Shown in pieces: positions 1 through 10,080 of a stretch of 64,000 nt of DNA. The stretch comes from Elysia chlorotica (Eukaryota > Mollusca > Gastropoda > Plakobranchidae). Numbering within the stretch: position 1 is the stretch's first letter; each line of letters starts with the position of its first letter. The DNA is taken from contig RQTK01000768.1 in assembly GCA_003991915.1 (NCBI GenBank), forward strand, positions 10,650-74,649, in the 5' to 3' direction. Below the pieces are notes generated by a model. That model had not been told where the DNA came from and searched no databases. It was given only the letters and a program-made list of their open reading frames with translations. The translations under genes were made by a program, and so were the position numbers.

Positions 1-138
<138 letters not shown>

Positions 139-590
139 TGTGCAAGTGTCAATCCGGATGCACATTTCGTTCCCTCTTAACAAACAGGGCTTTTGATTTA
201 ATCTGGGTCTAAAATATCAGCTTTTCTGAAGTGGATTTAATGCCATTACTCGCGTTTTGCGCGTGAAGTGTTCGAATGTTGCTGGCAGACTAGACTACAA
301 GAGTGTCCTCTCACATCTTAGCATGCACTCACGTCTTGTGTGGGGAGATGTTGAAGAAACAACTTAAGAAGAGGATATATAATGTAGCGTTTTCTGGGAA
401 TGATAAAAAAAGCTAAGCCACTTCACCGTAGTGCTGACTTGTGTAACTTGTGTATATGTGTGTGTTTACGGTGTGTAGGTTCTCGATAAGTTATGTCACA
501 CATTGTGTTCATTGCAAATGTGTTACGCGTGTGCTACATAGGCATAATTATATTCTTTTTGTGAATCTATATTTGTTCTATAAGAGAAAA
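139..590. other. No gene or repeat recognised
   Basis: AT-rich unique-looking sequence. I see no credible ORF, RNA gene or named repeat. Confidence 0.6.
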
Positions 591-712
591 ACAACAAGAA
601 CAACAATAACAATAAAAACAATAACAACAAAAACAACAACAACAACAATAACAATAACAACCATAACAACAACAACAACAATAACATTAACAACAACAAT
701 AACAACAACAAA
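591..712. repeat. (CAA)n-rich tract with AAT interruptions
   Basis: Interrupted CAA/ATA trinucleotides. Both strands are open here (poly-Thr/Ile and poly-Leu), which is expected of a stop-free trinucleotide and is not evidence of coding. Confidence 0.9.
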
Positions 713-1505
713 CGGAATTGTACAACAAGAGAGACATATTTCATTTTGACGCTAAACCTCTACTTATCTTATTCGGCTCGACCACCTTGATCCACCCTAT
801 GTTTAAGACAGACGAACATGCACAGATAGGCACACGATTGTTATGAAATAAGTGATTTACAATAATAAAAAAAGGAAATACACAAAACAATGATTTTCTA
901 TGACGTAAATGGGATCCCCCGGCACCAAACTTTATTCAATAACAGTTAGTTAGCTAACTATGGTGTTAATAGGACCCACGATAATTATCATTGTGGCAAT
1001 TAAATTTTATCCAGCATGTAATTCTCTGATTTAATTTGTTTTCTGCTAGTGTGATGTTTGTTTCGTTGGTCAGAAAATATTTTGTTTATCATGGAAAATC
1101 CGATGTCTAAAACAAAGACACTATTATAAAACCAAATGCTTTCATCATCTAAACACCAATTTGTCTCATTATGAATCTAGGATAAGCTGTTTATTCAAAT
1201 CAACTAAATAAGTCCCGTGATTGGATAATTTATGCCAGTTAGTTAACTAGTTAGTTAGTCAATTAAAGACCTGGTGAGTAAATGCGTGAGTATATGTGTG
1301 AGAGTGTGTGAGTGTGTGAATTAGTTTGTTTGTTAGTTGTATTTATTTGAGACACAGTTTATCGAGCAGAAACTGCTAATGGTCAGTGTTATACAGAGTT
1401 TTAACTGGTTTTACACAACGTCGCATTAGGTGTGATTGGGAGTTTTAATGGCTTGGCACCGTCTCGCATTACGGGTGACCAAACCAAAACACAGTGTGAC
1501 AACTT
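713..1505. other. No gene recognised
   Basis: AT-rich sequence with a short GTGTGAG-rich stretch near 1285-1320 and GTTAGTTA-type runs near 945 and 1240. No coding signal seen. Confidence 0.6.
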
Positions 1506-2118
1506 GTTTCAGTTTGATGTGCAATCTGATTTAGTTTGGTGCAGTTGGATGTGAAATCTGATGTAGTTTGGTGCAGTTTGATGTGAATTCTGATCTAGTT
1601 TGGTGCAGTTTGATGTGTAATCTGATCTAGTTTGGTTCAATTTGATGTGCAATCTGATGTAGTTTGGTGCAGTTTGATGTGCAATCTGATGTAGTTGGTT
1701 CAATTTGATGTGCAATCTGATGTAGTTGGATCAACTTGATTTTCAATCTGATGTAGTTGGTTCAATTTGATTTTCAATCTGGTGTAGTTGGTTCAATTTG
1801 ATTTTCAATTTGATGTAGTTGGTTCAATTTGATTTTCAATCTGATGTAGTTGGTTCAATTTTATTTTCAATCTGATGTAGTTCCGTGCCTTTTCATGTGC
1901 AATCTGATTTAGTTTGGTGAAGTCTGATGTAAAATCTGATGCAGTTTGGTGCAGTTTAATGTGCAATCTGATGTAGTTTGGTACAGTTTGATGTGCAATC
2001 TGATGCAGTTTGATGCAGTTTGATGTAATATGAAATGAAGTTTGGTTCAGTATGATGTGCAATCTGATGTAGTTTGGTACAGTATGATGTGCAATCTGAA
2101 TTAGTTTGGTGCAGCTTG
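1506..2118. repeat. 31/32-bp minisatellite (about 19 units)
   Basis: Tandem units around the core CAATCTGATGTAGTTTGGTG. Two variants occur in blocks. A 32-bp type has GTGCAATCTGATGTAGTTTGG and occupies the two ends. A 31-bp type has TTTTCAATCTGATGTAGTTGG and occupies roughly 1735-1880. Because the period is not a multiple of three, the reverse-strand ORFs through it rotate frame and are not credible proteins. Confidence 0.93.
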
Positions 2119-2425
2119 ACACATTTTGGTATAGGTTTTTGAAGTTTCCCAGTTTGGTTCAATTTTGTGTGGTTTCCCAAATTAATGCAGCTTGATTCAC
2201 TTATCCAGTTTTCGGCAATCTGATGCAGTTACTGTTTTGGGACATTTTTATGCAGTTTCCCAGTTTGATATAGCTACATGCAGCTAATGGCAGTATGGTG
2301 CAAATTAGGTAGTTTCCCAGTATCGATTAATTCGTTTGCTCCATGCCAGTTTTAGGCAGTTATGTACAGTTTCCACATTTGCATACTTACATTTTTGTCC
2401 CAAGTGTTAACTTTTCTCAGTTTGG
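2119..2425. repeat. Degenerate extension of the minisatellite
   Basis: The same vocabulary (CAGTTTGG, GCAATCTGATGCAG, CAGTTTCCCAG) continues with irregular spacing after 2118. It looks like an older, decayed part of the array or a related repeat. Confidence 0.6.
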
Positions 2426-2511
2426 CACAACTACTTCGGTTAAGGTTATGAAGTAATGAAATTAGCTATTTGCAGTTATTATCTAATTAAAAATCAACAG
2501 CATCTGTAAGA

Positions 2512-2543
2512 ATAAGAAGAACAACAAACACAACAACAAGAGC

Positions 2544-2601
<58 letters not shown>

Positions 2602-2634
2602 GCAACAACAACAACAACAACAACAGCAACAAAG
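2512..2634. repeat. (CAA)n microsatellite
   Basis: Long near-perfect CAA/AAC run with occasional AGC interruptions. The following 2640-2800 sequence is non-repetitive and I do not recognise it. Confidence 0.95.
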
Positions 2635-2810
2635 AAACTAATACTCAAAGCAATTACTTGTTGAGAATGGCAACATTCGTATTTTTGGCCTCACAGATTG
2701 CGGTCTATACGGGCGATCACTTCTCAAAATGTACCAGCCTTTGTTCAGAGCAAAGGACCGAAGATGTTGAGCTGAGTTATAATGGCTTGGTAACTTAATG
2801 TCAAACATCA

Positions 2811-2850
2811 GTACAACAAACAACAATAATAAAAACAACTACAACAACAT

Positions 2851-2888
<38 letters not shown>

Positions 2889-2962
2889 GCAAAAACAAAA
2901 AAATAACAACAACAACAACAACAGCAACAACAAAAGCAACAACAACAACAACATCACCAAAA
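2811..2962. repeat. Interrupted (AAC)n tract
   Basis: AAC/ATC/AGC trinucleotides with A-rich interruptions. It forms the bulk of short low-complexity ORFs on both strands that I do not regard as genes. Confidence 0.9.
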
Positions 2963-3321
2963 GTAACAACACAAATTAAAGAGAAAAAAGCAAAGAAAAT
3001 GGTGAAAAGAAGAGATTTTAAGGAAATAGCAAACAATTCTTTGAAGGAACTGATATTTGATAAATATCTGATCATTAAGTTAATGATTACGTTAATGATT
3101 CCCGGAAACAATTAGAAATAAGGCAAAAAGATTCAACGGAGGACAAAAAACCTTTCTCTGTAAATGATTTTGATCAGGCAATTGAACAGATTTGCCTTTG
3201 GTTTTTGCTGGGAGTGGGTTATTTATGAAAGATATCAGGTTATATGCTCGTCAGTCACGAATCGCACACACTCTAGAAGGTTCCCCGAGCCGTTTTATCT
3301 CTCATTCTCCCCTTCTCTCTT
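2963..3321. other. No gene recognised
   Basis: A-rich transition (to about 3150), then unique sequence. A short two-copy GTTAATGATT repeat lies near 3080. No supported feature. Confidence 0.5.
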
Positions 3322-3455
3322 CCTGTCTATATGTCTGTCTGTGTGTCTATCTCCCTGTCTGTCTGTCTGTCTCTGTCTCCCTGTCTGTCTGTCTACATGT
3401 CTGTGAGCCTATCTGCATGCCTGTCAATGTCTGTCTGTCTGTCTGTCTGTCTGAT
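3322..3455. repeat. Interrupted (CTGT)n tract
   Basis: Tetranucleotide CTGT runs with CTCC and CTAT interruptions, ending in five clean CTGT units before GATATC. Overlapping ORFs are Ser/Val/Cys/Leu low-complexity. Confidence 0.92.
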
Positions 3456-4150
3456 ATCCCCCTGTCGTTTCTTCCCTCCTCTCCCTACCTCTGCCTTTGT
3501 GTTTATCTCTATCCAACCCTCCCCTCAACCAACCATTACGCGTACCACTCTCAGTACTCACGTCTCAACTCGACGCGAAATCTAACCATCTTTCAATATA
3601 AAATATTTATGATCGCTTGCTTCACAGGCGGATTTTCAAAGGACAAAAATCGGCGTCGCTTTTTTTATTATCATTATTTCAAACTTTGCGTGATTATTTG
3701 AGTTACAATTTTTTTCCGAGATCATTATTGACATTATGCAATGATCAAGCTTATTATCACCATCTCCACAATAGTCCTGAGCATAAATAAGCTGATAACA
3801 AAATCGCACCTCTTTAACACTATCAAGTAGAAAGGTATATTTATCTACATGACTAAGGCACAGAGGCAAACTCAATCAAGGAAGTCCAAGAAAGAACAGA
3901 CACAAACATGAACTACAATAAGAATTCTGAAAAAGTCTGAAATTTGCAAGAAATTATAAAACTGTTACTAACGTCTTCATAAATCTCAGAAAAAAATACA
4001 AATAAACACAGTGACACACAGGGAAGGAATAGAGGAAAAAAAAAACAACAACAACAGAGTAAGAACTTAATTTAATTCATTGTACAAAAATTGTAATATG
4101 GTACCAATATAAGAAAAACAGTCTTCTATTTTCAAAAAATTTTTCTCTGA
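3456..4150. other. No gene recognised
   Basis: Pyrimidine-rich to about 3560, then AT-rich. Includes a short A-run plus CAA cluster at about 4036-4058. No coding or RNA feature supported. Confidence 0.55.
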
Positions 4151-4153
4151 AGC

Positions 4154-4222
<69 letters not shown>

Positions 4223-4243
4223 GCAGCAGCAACAGCAGCAGCC
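4151..4243. repeat. (CAA)n microsatellite ending in CAG units
   Basis: Near-perfect CAA repeats with a single lost A near the middle and a short CAG-rich right end. Confidence 0.95.
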
Positions 4244-4759
4244 AGAATAACAAAAATAAACAAACAAAAAACCAACCCTTCCGTCTCCTCCTTACCCGCT
4301 CTTTAAACCCACGAAAGGAAACTGTCTCTAACCGTTTCTATTTCTATCAATAGTCTAGCAGAACGAGAAGACAATACTCATCGGAACTGCTTACATTTAA
4401 AACAAAATGAGAAGAAAAAATCAATCCTCCTGCTTTAGAAGTGAACCGAAAATAACATCAATTGACTGCATCAACAGATCTGTAGACTATAATAATCAAA
4501 CGCCAAGTATGCTGCGCTTTTTTGAAACTATATATAAGCTTATATATATTAAATTTACAAAAATAAATTACAAAGAGGGCAGTGAAATGGCGTATTTTAT
4601 AGCTTCACATGATAAACTTGGTTATGATTTAGTAGCACTAACACTGGACTTATTTTTAAGATGTCTGACAGTTATGTCCTCTGAACCAAGAAAAAGACTG
4701 GGACAGATCTTCACGGCAATCCCCTATTTTTATCGCCGGGCAGTTCAAAAACTCCCATC
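4244..4759. other. Unique AT-rich stretch; unrecognised 126-codon frame
   Basis: A plus-strand open frame runs from 4407 to 4787 (126 codons). Its composition is unremarkable, I recognise no domain, and its last third enters the SINE A repeat. I treat it as a chance ORF, though a single exon cannot be excluded. Confidence 0.35.
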
Positions 4760-5185
4760 CCGACATTCGGACGCGACTCCGCCCTAGCCTAGAGTGAGTT
4801 GTGCTGTTGACCCTGAAAACCCCAGCCATTTAAGGAATTGAAAGGGATTTTTTTGTTTCGTTTTGTATTTTGCTGCAGGAGTTTGGTCCCCCTGTCGAAC
4901 TGGCTCTGCCTGGTTGACGGGTCGATGTCGAGGGAGCGCTCCAAGGGTATAGCGCGCGCATTCTCCGCGGGACGTTGCGGTTCGATTACCGCTATATATG
5001 CCGCGTTTTTTGTGGGTTTTTTTGTTGCTTACTGGTTGGGTCAGTGTCAGTAAATGAAGTTCCAGGTATCCCGTTCAGAGATTCCGTCTCTGTGTAGGAA
5101 TTTTGACTTTAATAAGAGTTGAGTAACTGAGTTGGAACCCATAAGCTGCATTTTATTTTTAAGGTTTAATAGCTCAACAAGCAAT
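4760..5185 (+). mobile_element. SINE family A, copy 1
   Basis: A tRNA-like segment has an A-box-like stretch near 4930-4965 and the B-box GGTTCGATTACC at 4979-4990. It is followed by the core ACTGGTTGGGTCAGTGTCAG (about 5031-5050) and then a GGTATCCCG body. A second copy lies inverted at 32066-32515. The two align by eye through the head, the core, the 3' body (GTTGGAAC followed by CAT) and also about 160 bases upstream of the head (CTAGAGTGAGTT versus CTAAAGTGAGTT, then CATTTAA, then TCTGCCTGG). The element is therefore larger than an ordinary SINE head plus body. A T-rich insertion at about 4998-5030 separates head and core in this copy. Confidence 0.72.
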
Positions 5186-5314
5186 GGAGTGCCCAGGTGA
5201 GAGTAGTGCTGTATGATGATACAAATTCTTCTGGTCCTTAATAGGTGCTATAAACTACAAAAAGACTCTATGACTTTAAGTTAAACAATACTGAAGCTAT
5301 CAAACAAAGTGGAA

Positions 5315-5487
5315 GAAATTCTGGATCTTTCTTGAAAAATTAGGTGACATTAAACTAAGATATATATATATATATATAGGCAGGCGTTGCTATAGGCCTC
5401 CAAAAATGAAAATCATATATATATATAGAGAGAGAGAGAGAATTCTGGATCTTTCTTGAGAAATTAGGTGACATTAGGTGACATTAG
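5315..5487 (+). repeat. Local direct repeat pair with TA and GA runs
   Basis: The phrase ATTCTGGATCTTTCTTGA followed by AATTAGGTGACATTA occurs at about 5315-5355 and again at 5440-5477, where ATTAGGTGAC is further duplicated. (TA)n at 5361-5379 and (GA)n at 5427-5441 lie between. Confidence 0.8.
5381..5416 (+). repeat. 36-bp dispersed repeat, copy 1
   Basis: CAGGCG, one variable base, TGCTATAGGCCTCC and an AT-rich tail ending AAAATCAT. It is matched at 7179-7214 with one substitution. Probably part of an unidentified dispersed element. Confidence 0.75.
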
Positions 5488-5811
5488 AGAGAGAGAGATA
5501 TATAGCTGGGTTCCCCGTTCATACGAACAGGTTAATTAAAGTGAGATTGTATGAATGCCGATTCTTTTTGAAAGGGGAACCTTTACACTCCTTGCCACCA
5601 CTTAATACAATTTTGCTTCCTCCTTTTAATACATCAATAATTCGATCTAGAAAGTTACACTAGTACTACTGCTGCTGCTAATGCCAAATATACCCTGTAC
5701 AACTGTTATGTTTAAAGTACGGTAAGTCTGTTTTTACACACCTTTAATAAATAAGTTTAGAACTTAATAATATCAGAATAACCCCAATAGTTGCTATTCA
5801 ACTAAAAGTTT
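5488..5811. other. No gene recognised
   Basis: Unique AT-rich sequence between the local repeats and SINE B. A 61-codon frame at 5478-5663 has no recognisable features. Confidence 0.5.
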
Positions 5812-5975
5812 GTCCTACCATGACTCCTGTCTCAGCTCGTCACATTATACCAACACCGAACCAACCAGTTTCACATACAGGGGACGAATATCGGACGAAA
5901 GAAAAATTTGCCGATCGTGGGATTGCAACCACGGACCTCATGATGTGAAGACCAACGCTCTACCACATGAGCCAC
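5812..5975 (-). mobile_element. SINE family B, 3'-truncated copy with tRNA-like head
   Basis: Read on the minus strand, the head (5975 down to about 5915) has an A-box TGGTAGAGCGTTGG and a B-box-like GGTTGCAATCCC. The core ACTGGTTGGTTCGGTGTTGG follows, then GAGACAGGAGTCATGG. The copy stops there and lacks the tail half seen in other copies. Heads of this kind carry an internal RNA polymerase III promoter. Confidence 0.82.
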
Positions 5976-6056
5976 TTTTATTACAATTTGTTAGGGCCAG
6001 GACAGCGCTATTAATGGTCTACTCGTTTCACACGTGAGTGGGGTGAGGAAATCTGA
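5976..6056 (-). mobile_element. SINE family C, distal fragment
   Basis: The 49 bases at 6008-6056 (CTATTAATGG through AATCTGA) recur at 6950-6999 with one extra C. Together with 6950-7085 this appears to be one SINE-like element split by the LINE between them. Confidence 0.55.
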
Positions 6057-6949
6057 TATATTTCTTTTGTTAAGATTCATAGATAAGAGATTCAAGAGAT
6101 TCAATGTTTATTCAGTCAATATATATATATTAAGAACATACATATCGAAAATTATTTTGTCAAGCACAGGCTTAGCAAGATGAATACACATAAACAGTTA
6201 TGCAAATATACAACACAATTAACAAAAAGTTTTACTTAAACATAGTTGTATCTAACTAGTACACATTAATTAGGGAGAAAAAGAAATTAAGAACTTATCA
6301 TACATTCCTTATCAATATGGAAAACTGATTGCGCATTACATTAAAAAGTTCCAATAATGTGATTAAATAAAGTACATATAACAATGACTGCAAAATGCAC
6401 TATAAATGTGTTAATTAAGTTTGATTTTAAATTACTCTAAATTATTAATAAAGGCATAGAATGTAAGAGTTTACCTTGTAGTAGCATTATAAATTTTTAA
6501 GTTCTCTTGAGCCATTGAAATGTTTGACTGCTTGTGGGTAAAAGCTCTTAACGAAGCGGCCACACCCCTTAAAGGCTCGCATTCTTCGCCCATGGGGCAG
6601 AAGATCAAAGTAACGGCTAGCAGGGTGGGAATTATCATCACGTATTTTAGATATTTTCCTTTCCATACGAGACATGTAAATAGTTTCAAGTGTAGGAAGG
6701 TCTACACCCGTCAGCCTTTCACTGTTACGTATAACTGAGTTTATTTTTTCAATCTCAGCTATTGGGGCACGGTCAACCAAACAGTGATTGACTGCGATAG
6801 AACGCTCTCGATTATTGCCTTATAAAAGCTGACAAGTGTGGGGCCTTGAACATTGAATGATTTTAATTTTCTTAAGAAATACAACCTTTGTCTTGCTTTA
6901 GTTAAAATATGTTGAACGTTCACGTCCCATGTTAGTTTATTGGAGAGGA
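6057..6949 (-). mobile_element. 5'-truncated LINE, CR1/L2/Rex1-like
   Basis: The coding remnant (6487-6949) is followed by a noncoding 3' region on the minus strand, running down to about 6057. The 3' region contains GACTGAATAAA and a short repeated GAATCTCTT before the flank. Nearly identical 49-bp direct repeats lie on both sides (6008-6056 and 6950-6999). Similar 3' sequence recurs at about 13490-13575, which supports a dispersed LINE family. Confidence 0.75.
6487..6949 (-). pseudogene. LINE reverse transcriptase C-terminal region (broken)
   Basis: The minus-strand translation holds the post-RT region of a CR1/L2/Rex1-type non-LTR retrotransposon. The block ARQRLYFLRKLKSF, then FYKAIIESVLS and ITVW, lies in the frame ending at 6759. 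The block KINSVIRNSERLTG, then YMSRMERK and HPASRYFDLLPHGRRMR, lies in another frame ending at 6487. In this family these segments follow one another in one protein (thumb and C-terminal region), so a frameshift or small deletion falls near 6780. No RT catalytic motifs are present because the element is 5'-truncated at about 6949, where the frame runs straight into SINE C sequence. Not functional. The family call comes from recalled motif patterns; the clade is tentative. Confidence 0.85.
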
Positions 6950-7085
6950 CTATTAATGGTCTACTCGTTTCACACGTGAGTGGGGTGAGGACAATCTGAG
7001 CAAATATCAGTTCCCAAGGAATCATCGATCCTTGGACCTTTCGAACATGAGGCCAAGCGTTTATCACTAGACCACATAATGTGTC
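6950..7085 (-). mobile_element. SINE family C, head fragment
   Basis: On the minus strand, a tRNA-like head begins near 7075 with TGGTCTAGTGATAAACGC (A-box-like) and continues to GGATCGATGATTCC (weak B-box). The body then reads CAGATTGTCCTCACCCCACT. It ends at 6950 at the LINE boundary and resumes at 6056. Confidence 0.6.
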
Positions 7086-8006
7086 GTTATTTAAGGGGAT
7101 TCAAGAAGACCAATGAATGAATAACAGTTTTGAATAAGGTATGGTTATTAAGGTATGATATTAATATAAATGTATTGTCAGGCGCTGCTATAGGCCTCCA
7201 AAAATGAAAATCATGTAACATTAAACATAAAAACAAAACGGCATATGTGATGGGAATGATAGCGATAAAGGTAGTGGTGATTGTGGTGGTGGTGATGATG
7301 AAGATGATAAAGGATATTAAACTAGAGATCAATGTATTGTGAAATCAATCAATTTGCAGACTACTTAAATCTATGTAAAAATAACGTGAAATAAAGGAAA
7401 GTACATGTAGGCCCTAGCTAAGCTTAATTATGTGAGTGATTGATAAGAGCGATAATTGTATACTTCGGTGTCAACTTGCCCATGAAGCAGATGAGATTGG
7501 TTCAAATTCGTATTAAGCTTTAAATCGACCCGTGCACGCAACGACGTCCATGACTTTGACATGCTGAGTTCAAAAATGAAATTATTTCTGGGATCAGAGC
7601 GATATTTCAAACTTTATTGCGTTGAAAATTTCGCCCCGCTTAAAAAAAGATTAAAATAAAAGCCGCCATCACACAGATCGCTCAAACCAAATTAATATTC
7701 AACACTCTTGATACATGATTGTTTGAAGCCAGTCGATCGTACGTTTCTTAGATCAAACTTCCATACACACTGTGAGATCTGTTTTAGAAATCGGTTATAA
7801 GACAAGCAGATCCATGGATCAGCCTGTAGGTGTGTACCAGACTTTAGATCGAAGTTTGATATCAACATAATTTCCAGTATCCATTATTGCTCGAACAAGA
7901 GCTTAGAGTGCTACTGATAAAGCGAGCTAGCGTGACGAGCGCTCACTCTATTTCCTTATTGAATTTAACTAAGTTTTAAATAAGGTTTAAAGAAGGGGGG
8001 GCGAGG
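7086..8006. other. No gene; contains the second 36-bp repeat and a weak inverted repeat
   Basis: The 36-bp dispersed repeat is at 7179-7214. GGTGGT/GATGAT low complexity lies near 7270-7310. An imperfect inverted pair around TAGATCAAACTTCC (about 7747) and GAAGTTTGATATC (about 7851) may be a MITE relic. No coding feature recognised. Confidence 0.5.
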
Positions 8007-8190
8007 GTTAGGTTGACTTAACGACCAACAGCAGCACTATATAGGCTATATTGTGGACGGGTCCCAAGACGGACGTCTGACAATTTTATGTGCTGCCACA
8101 CACGAGACAGGGCGGGGATATCATGACTCCTGTCTCAGCCGGTCACATTATACTGACACCGACCCAACCAGTAGGGAACGCAACAGCCGG
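8007..8190 (-). mobile_element. SINE family B, 5'-truncated copy
   Basis: In plus orientation it reads tail-first: AACGACCAACAGCAGCACTA, then TGTGGACGGGTCCCAAGAC, GTCTGACAATTTTATGTGC, CGAGACAGGGCGGGGAT and CATGACTCCTGTCTCAGCCG, ending in the core TACTGACACCGACCCAACCA. The tRNA-like head is missing. This is a good reference copy for the family. Confidence 0.9.
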
Positions 8191-8454
8191 TTTAAAGAAG
8201 GAAGCAACCCCCTTGATTACCTTGAGTCTTATACGCAACATCCTCGCGGTGAAACCTCTCGCCATTTCATACTCTCTGATCGTACCGCTTGAAGGAACAG
8301 CTCTTCTCAGTTCAGTGACAGTATTTCCCCTATGATGGGATGACTTTTTCCTCCCCCCTCCCCCCCCCAAAAAAAACAAAAAAAAAAAAAACAATCACGT
8401 GATATTTGCATTTTTTGGGAAACAATCTGTTGATTGAGCTAGAACATAGACCTA
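8191..8454. repeat. Unique flank with poly-C/poly-A tract
   Basis: Homopolymer-rich C then A run at 8351-8392 inside otherwise unremarkable sequence. Confidence 0.8.
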
Positions 8455-8780
8455 TTTTAATATATCTTTTTGGATTAGCCGACTTACAAGCATCACGTGA
8501 CTTTTGTGAGAAAGAGGTCAGCCCATTAGTACTAATGATGGTCAGTTGTGGTACCATCTGAAGAAGGGACAGCGTCCTGTCCTTAGCGTCGTGTCCTCAC
8601 GGCTAGGGTCCGCAAAGTGTCCAGGAGTTTTCCTTGCGGAGCCCAGTTTTAGCGGCTAGACGTGCTAGCTCGGAGCGACCTTGGCAAGTCGTAATCTCTT
8701 CTTGATATCACCATTGATTCTTCATTTCCTTCTTTTCTAATTCTTCTACCTCTTTCTATCCCCACCCCATCCACACCACA
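8455..8780 (+). repeat. Tandem duplication, unit 1 (326 bp)
   Basis: Starts TTTTAATATATCTTTTTGG and ends CCCCATCCACACCACA. It contains TCACGTGACTTTTGTGAG and ACAGCGTCCTGTCCTTAGCG. It repeats immediately downstream with a few substitutions and one insertion in the second unit. Confidence 0.95.
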
Positions 8781-9134
8781 TTTTAATATATCTTTTTGGA
8801 TTAGCCGACTTACAAGCATCACGTGACTTTTGTGAGAAAGAGGTCAGCCCATGGAGTACTTAATATAGTAAGCTATGGGTCAGGCCCATTACTTGATGGG
8901 CCAGTAGCACCATCTGAAGAAGGGACAGCGTCCTGTCCTTAGCGTCGTGTCCTCACGGCTAGGGTCCGCAAAGTTTCCAGGAGTTCCTTGCGGAGCCCAG
9001 TTTTAGCAGCCAGACGTGCCAGCTCGGAGCGACCTTGGCAAGTCGTAATCTCTGCTTGATATCACCATTGATTCTTCATTTCCTTCTTTTCTCAACTATT
9101 CTACCTCTTTCTATCCCCACCCCATCCACACCAC
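8781..9134 (+). repeat. Tandem duplication, unit 2 (about 354 bp)
   Basis: Same order of blocks as unit 1. The segment after GGTCAGCCCA differs and is about 28 bases longer here (contains TATGGGTCAGGCCCATTACT). I cannot name the source element. Confidence 0.95.
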
Positions 9135-9234
9135 CCTTTGAAAGACAGACACTATCTCATCTTTAACTGCTTTAGCATTTCGACCGTTTTTACTTTCATT
9201 TTTTTCCTTCCGTTTGTAATAATCTTTGGTTTTA

Positions 9235-9265
9235 TCCCCCCCCCCCCCCCCCCACACACACACAC
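9235..9265. repeat. Poly-C plus (CA)n
   Basis: About 18 C residues followed by CA repeats. Confidence 0.95.
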
Positions 9266-9467
9266 TTTTTCTATCCCCAATCCACTTTGGAAAACTGTCT
9301 TTATCCTATCTTTAACTGTCTTAGCATTTCTACCATTTTCACTTTTCCTCCATTTTTATTATTCTGTTGGCCTTCTTCTTGTATTTACTGTTTGTTACCT
9401 TTTCTTTCTCATTACCGCAAGTCATATTAATGCTGTTAGTTAAAGCCTACTCTTTCTTCCAATCCAA

Positions 9468-9470
<3 letters not shown>

Positions 9471-9509
<39 letters not shown>
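9471..9509. repeat. (CT)n microsatellite
   Basis: Clean CT dinucleotide run. The surrounding 9510-9780 is pyrimidine-rich with CTGT/CTGC units. Confidence 0.95.
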
Positions 9510-9514
<5 letters not shown>

Positions 9515-9719
9515 TTTTTCTCCCCCTTACTCTGTCTTTCTTCTAGCTTCCTATCTATCAACTCTACCCCATCTCTTTCTCCCTCTGCTTCCAACCCTTT
9601 CCATCACCCTCTCTCTTCCATCTCTCTTTTTATCCGTCCCACACTCTGCCAATCCACCTCTCTCTGTCCGTCTGTCTGTCTTTCCTTCTGCCTGCCTGCC
9701 TCTTAGACTCTCTCCCTCT

Positions 9720-9721
<2 letters not shown>

Positions 9722-9758
<37 letters not shown>

Positions 9759-9768
9759 ATCTATCTCT
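9722..9768. repeat. (CT)n microsatellite
   Basis: CT run ending in CTAT units. Confidence 0.95.
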
Positions 9769-10080
9769 GCACATGCACCCTTCTAAGTACGTACAGGAGC
9801 TTAACTTATATATTAGCGCCAGATCCCACTTTTCCTCGCTTTTTAAAGTTTACTACCTTGTCTCCCTCTATCCCCTCTTTCCAGTCTTTAGAACCTCCAA
9901 AATTAGGATCCCCCATATTAGAGGACCAGCCTCGTAGTAGTAGAATGGACTAGGATAGGATTTATCATGTCTTGCCTTCATCTGGAGCTTTTATCTTCTG
10001 TCAATGCCGCAAGTCGCCGTACAGGACATCTCAGGGAAACCAAGGAGACATTAAACCCGGATAGGTTTTACATTTTTTTT
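9769..10080. other. No gene recognised
   Basis: Non-repetitive sequence directly 3' of the LINE remnant on the minus strand. It may hold that element's 3' untranslated region (a GGAGACATTAAACCCGG stretch near 10045), but this is a guess. Confidence 0.4.

Noticed and set aside
4407-4787. 126-codon plus-strand ORF
   Set aside because: No recognisable domain; its end lies in SINE A sequence.
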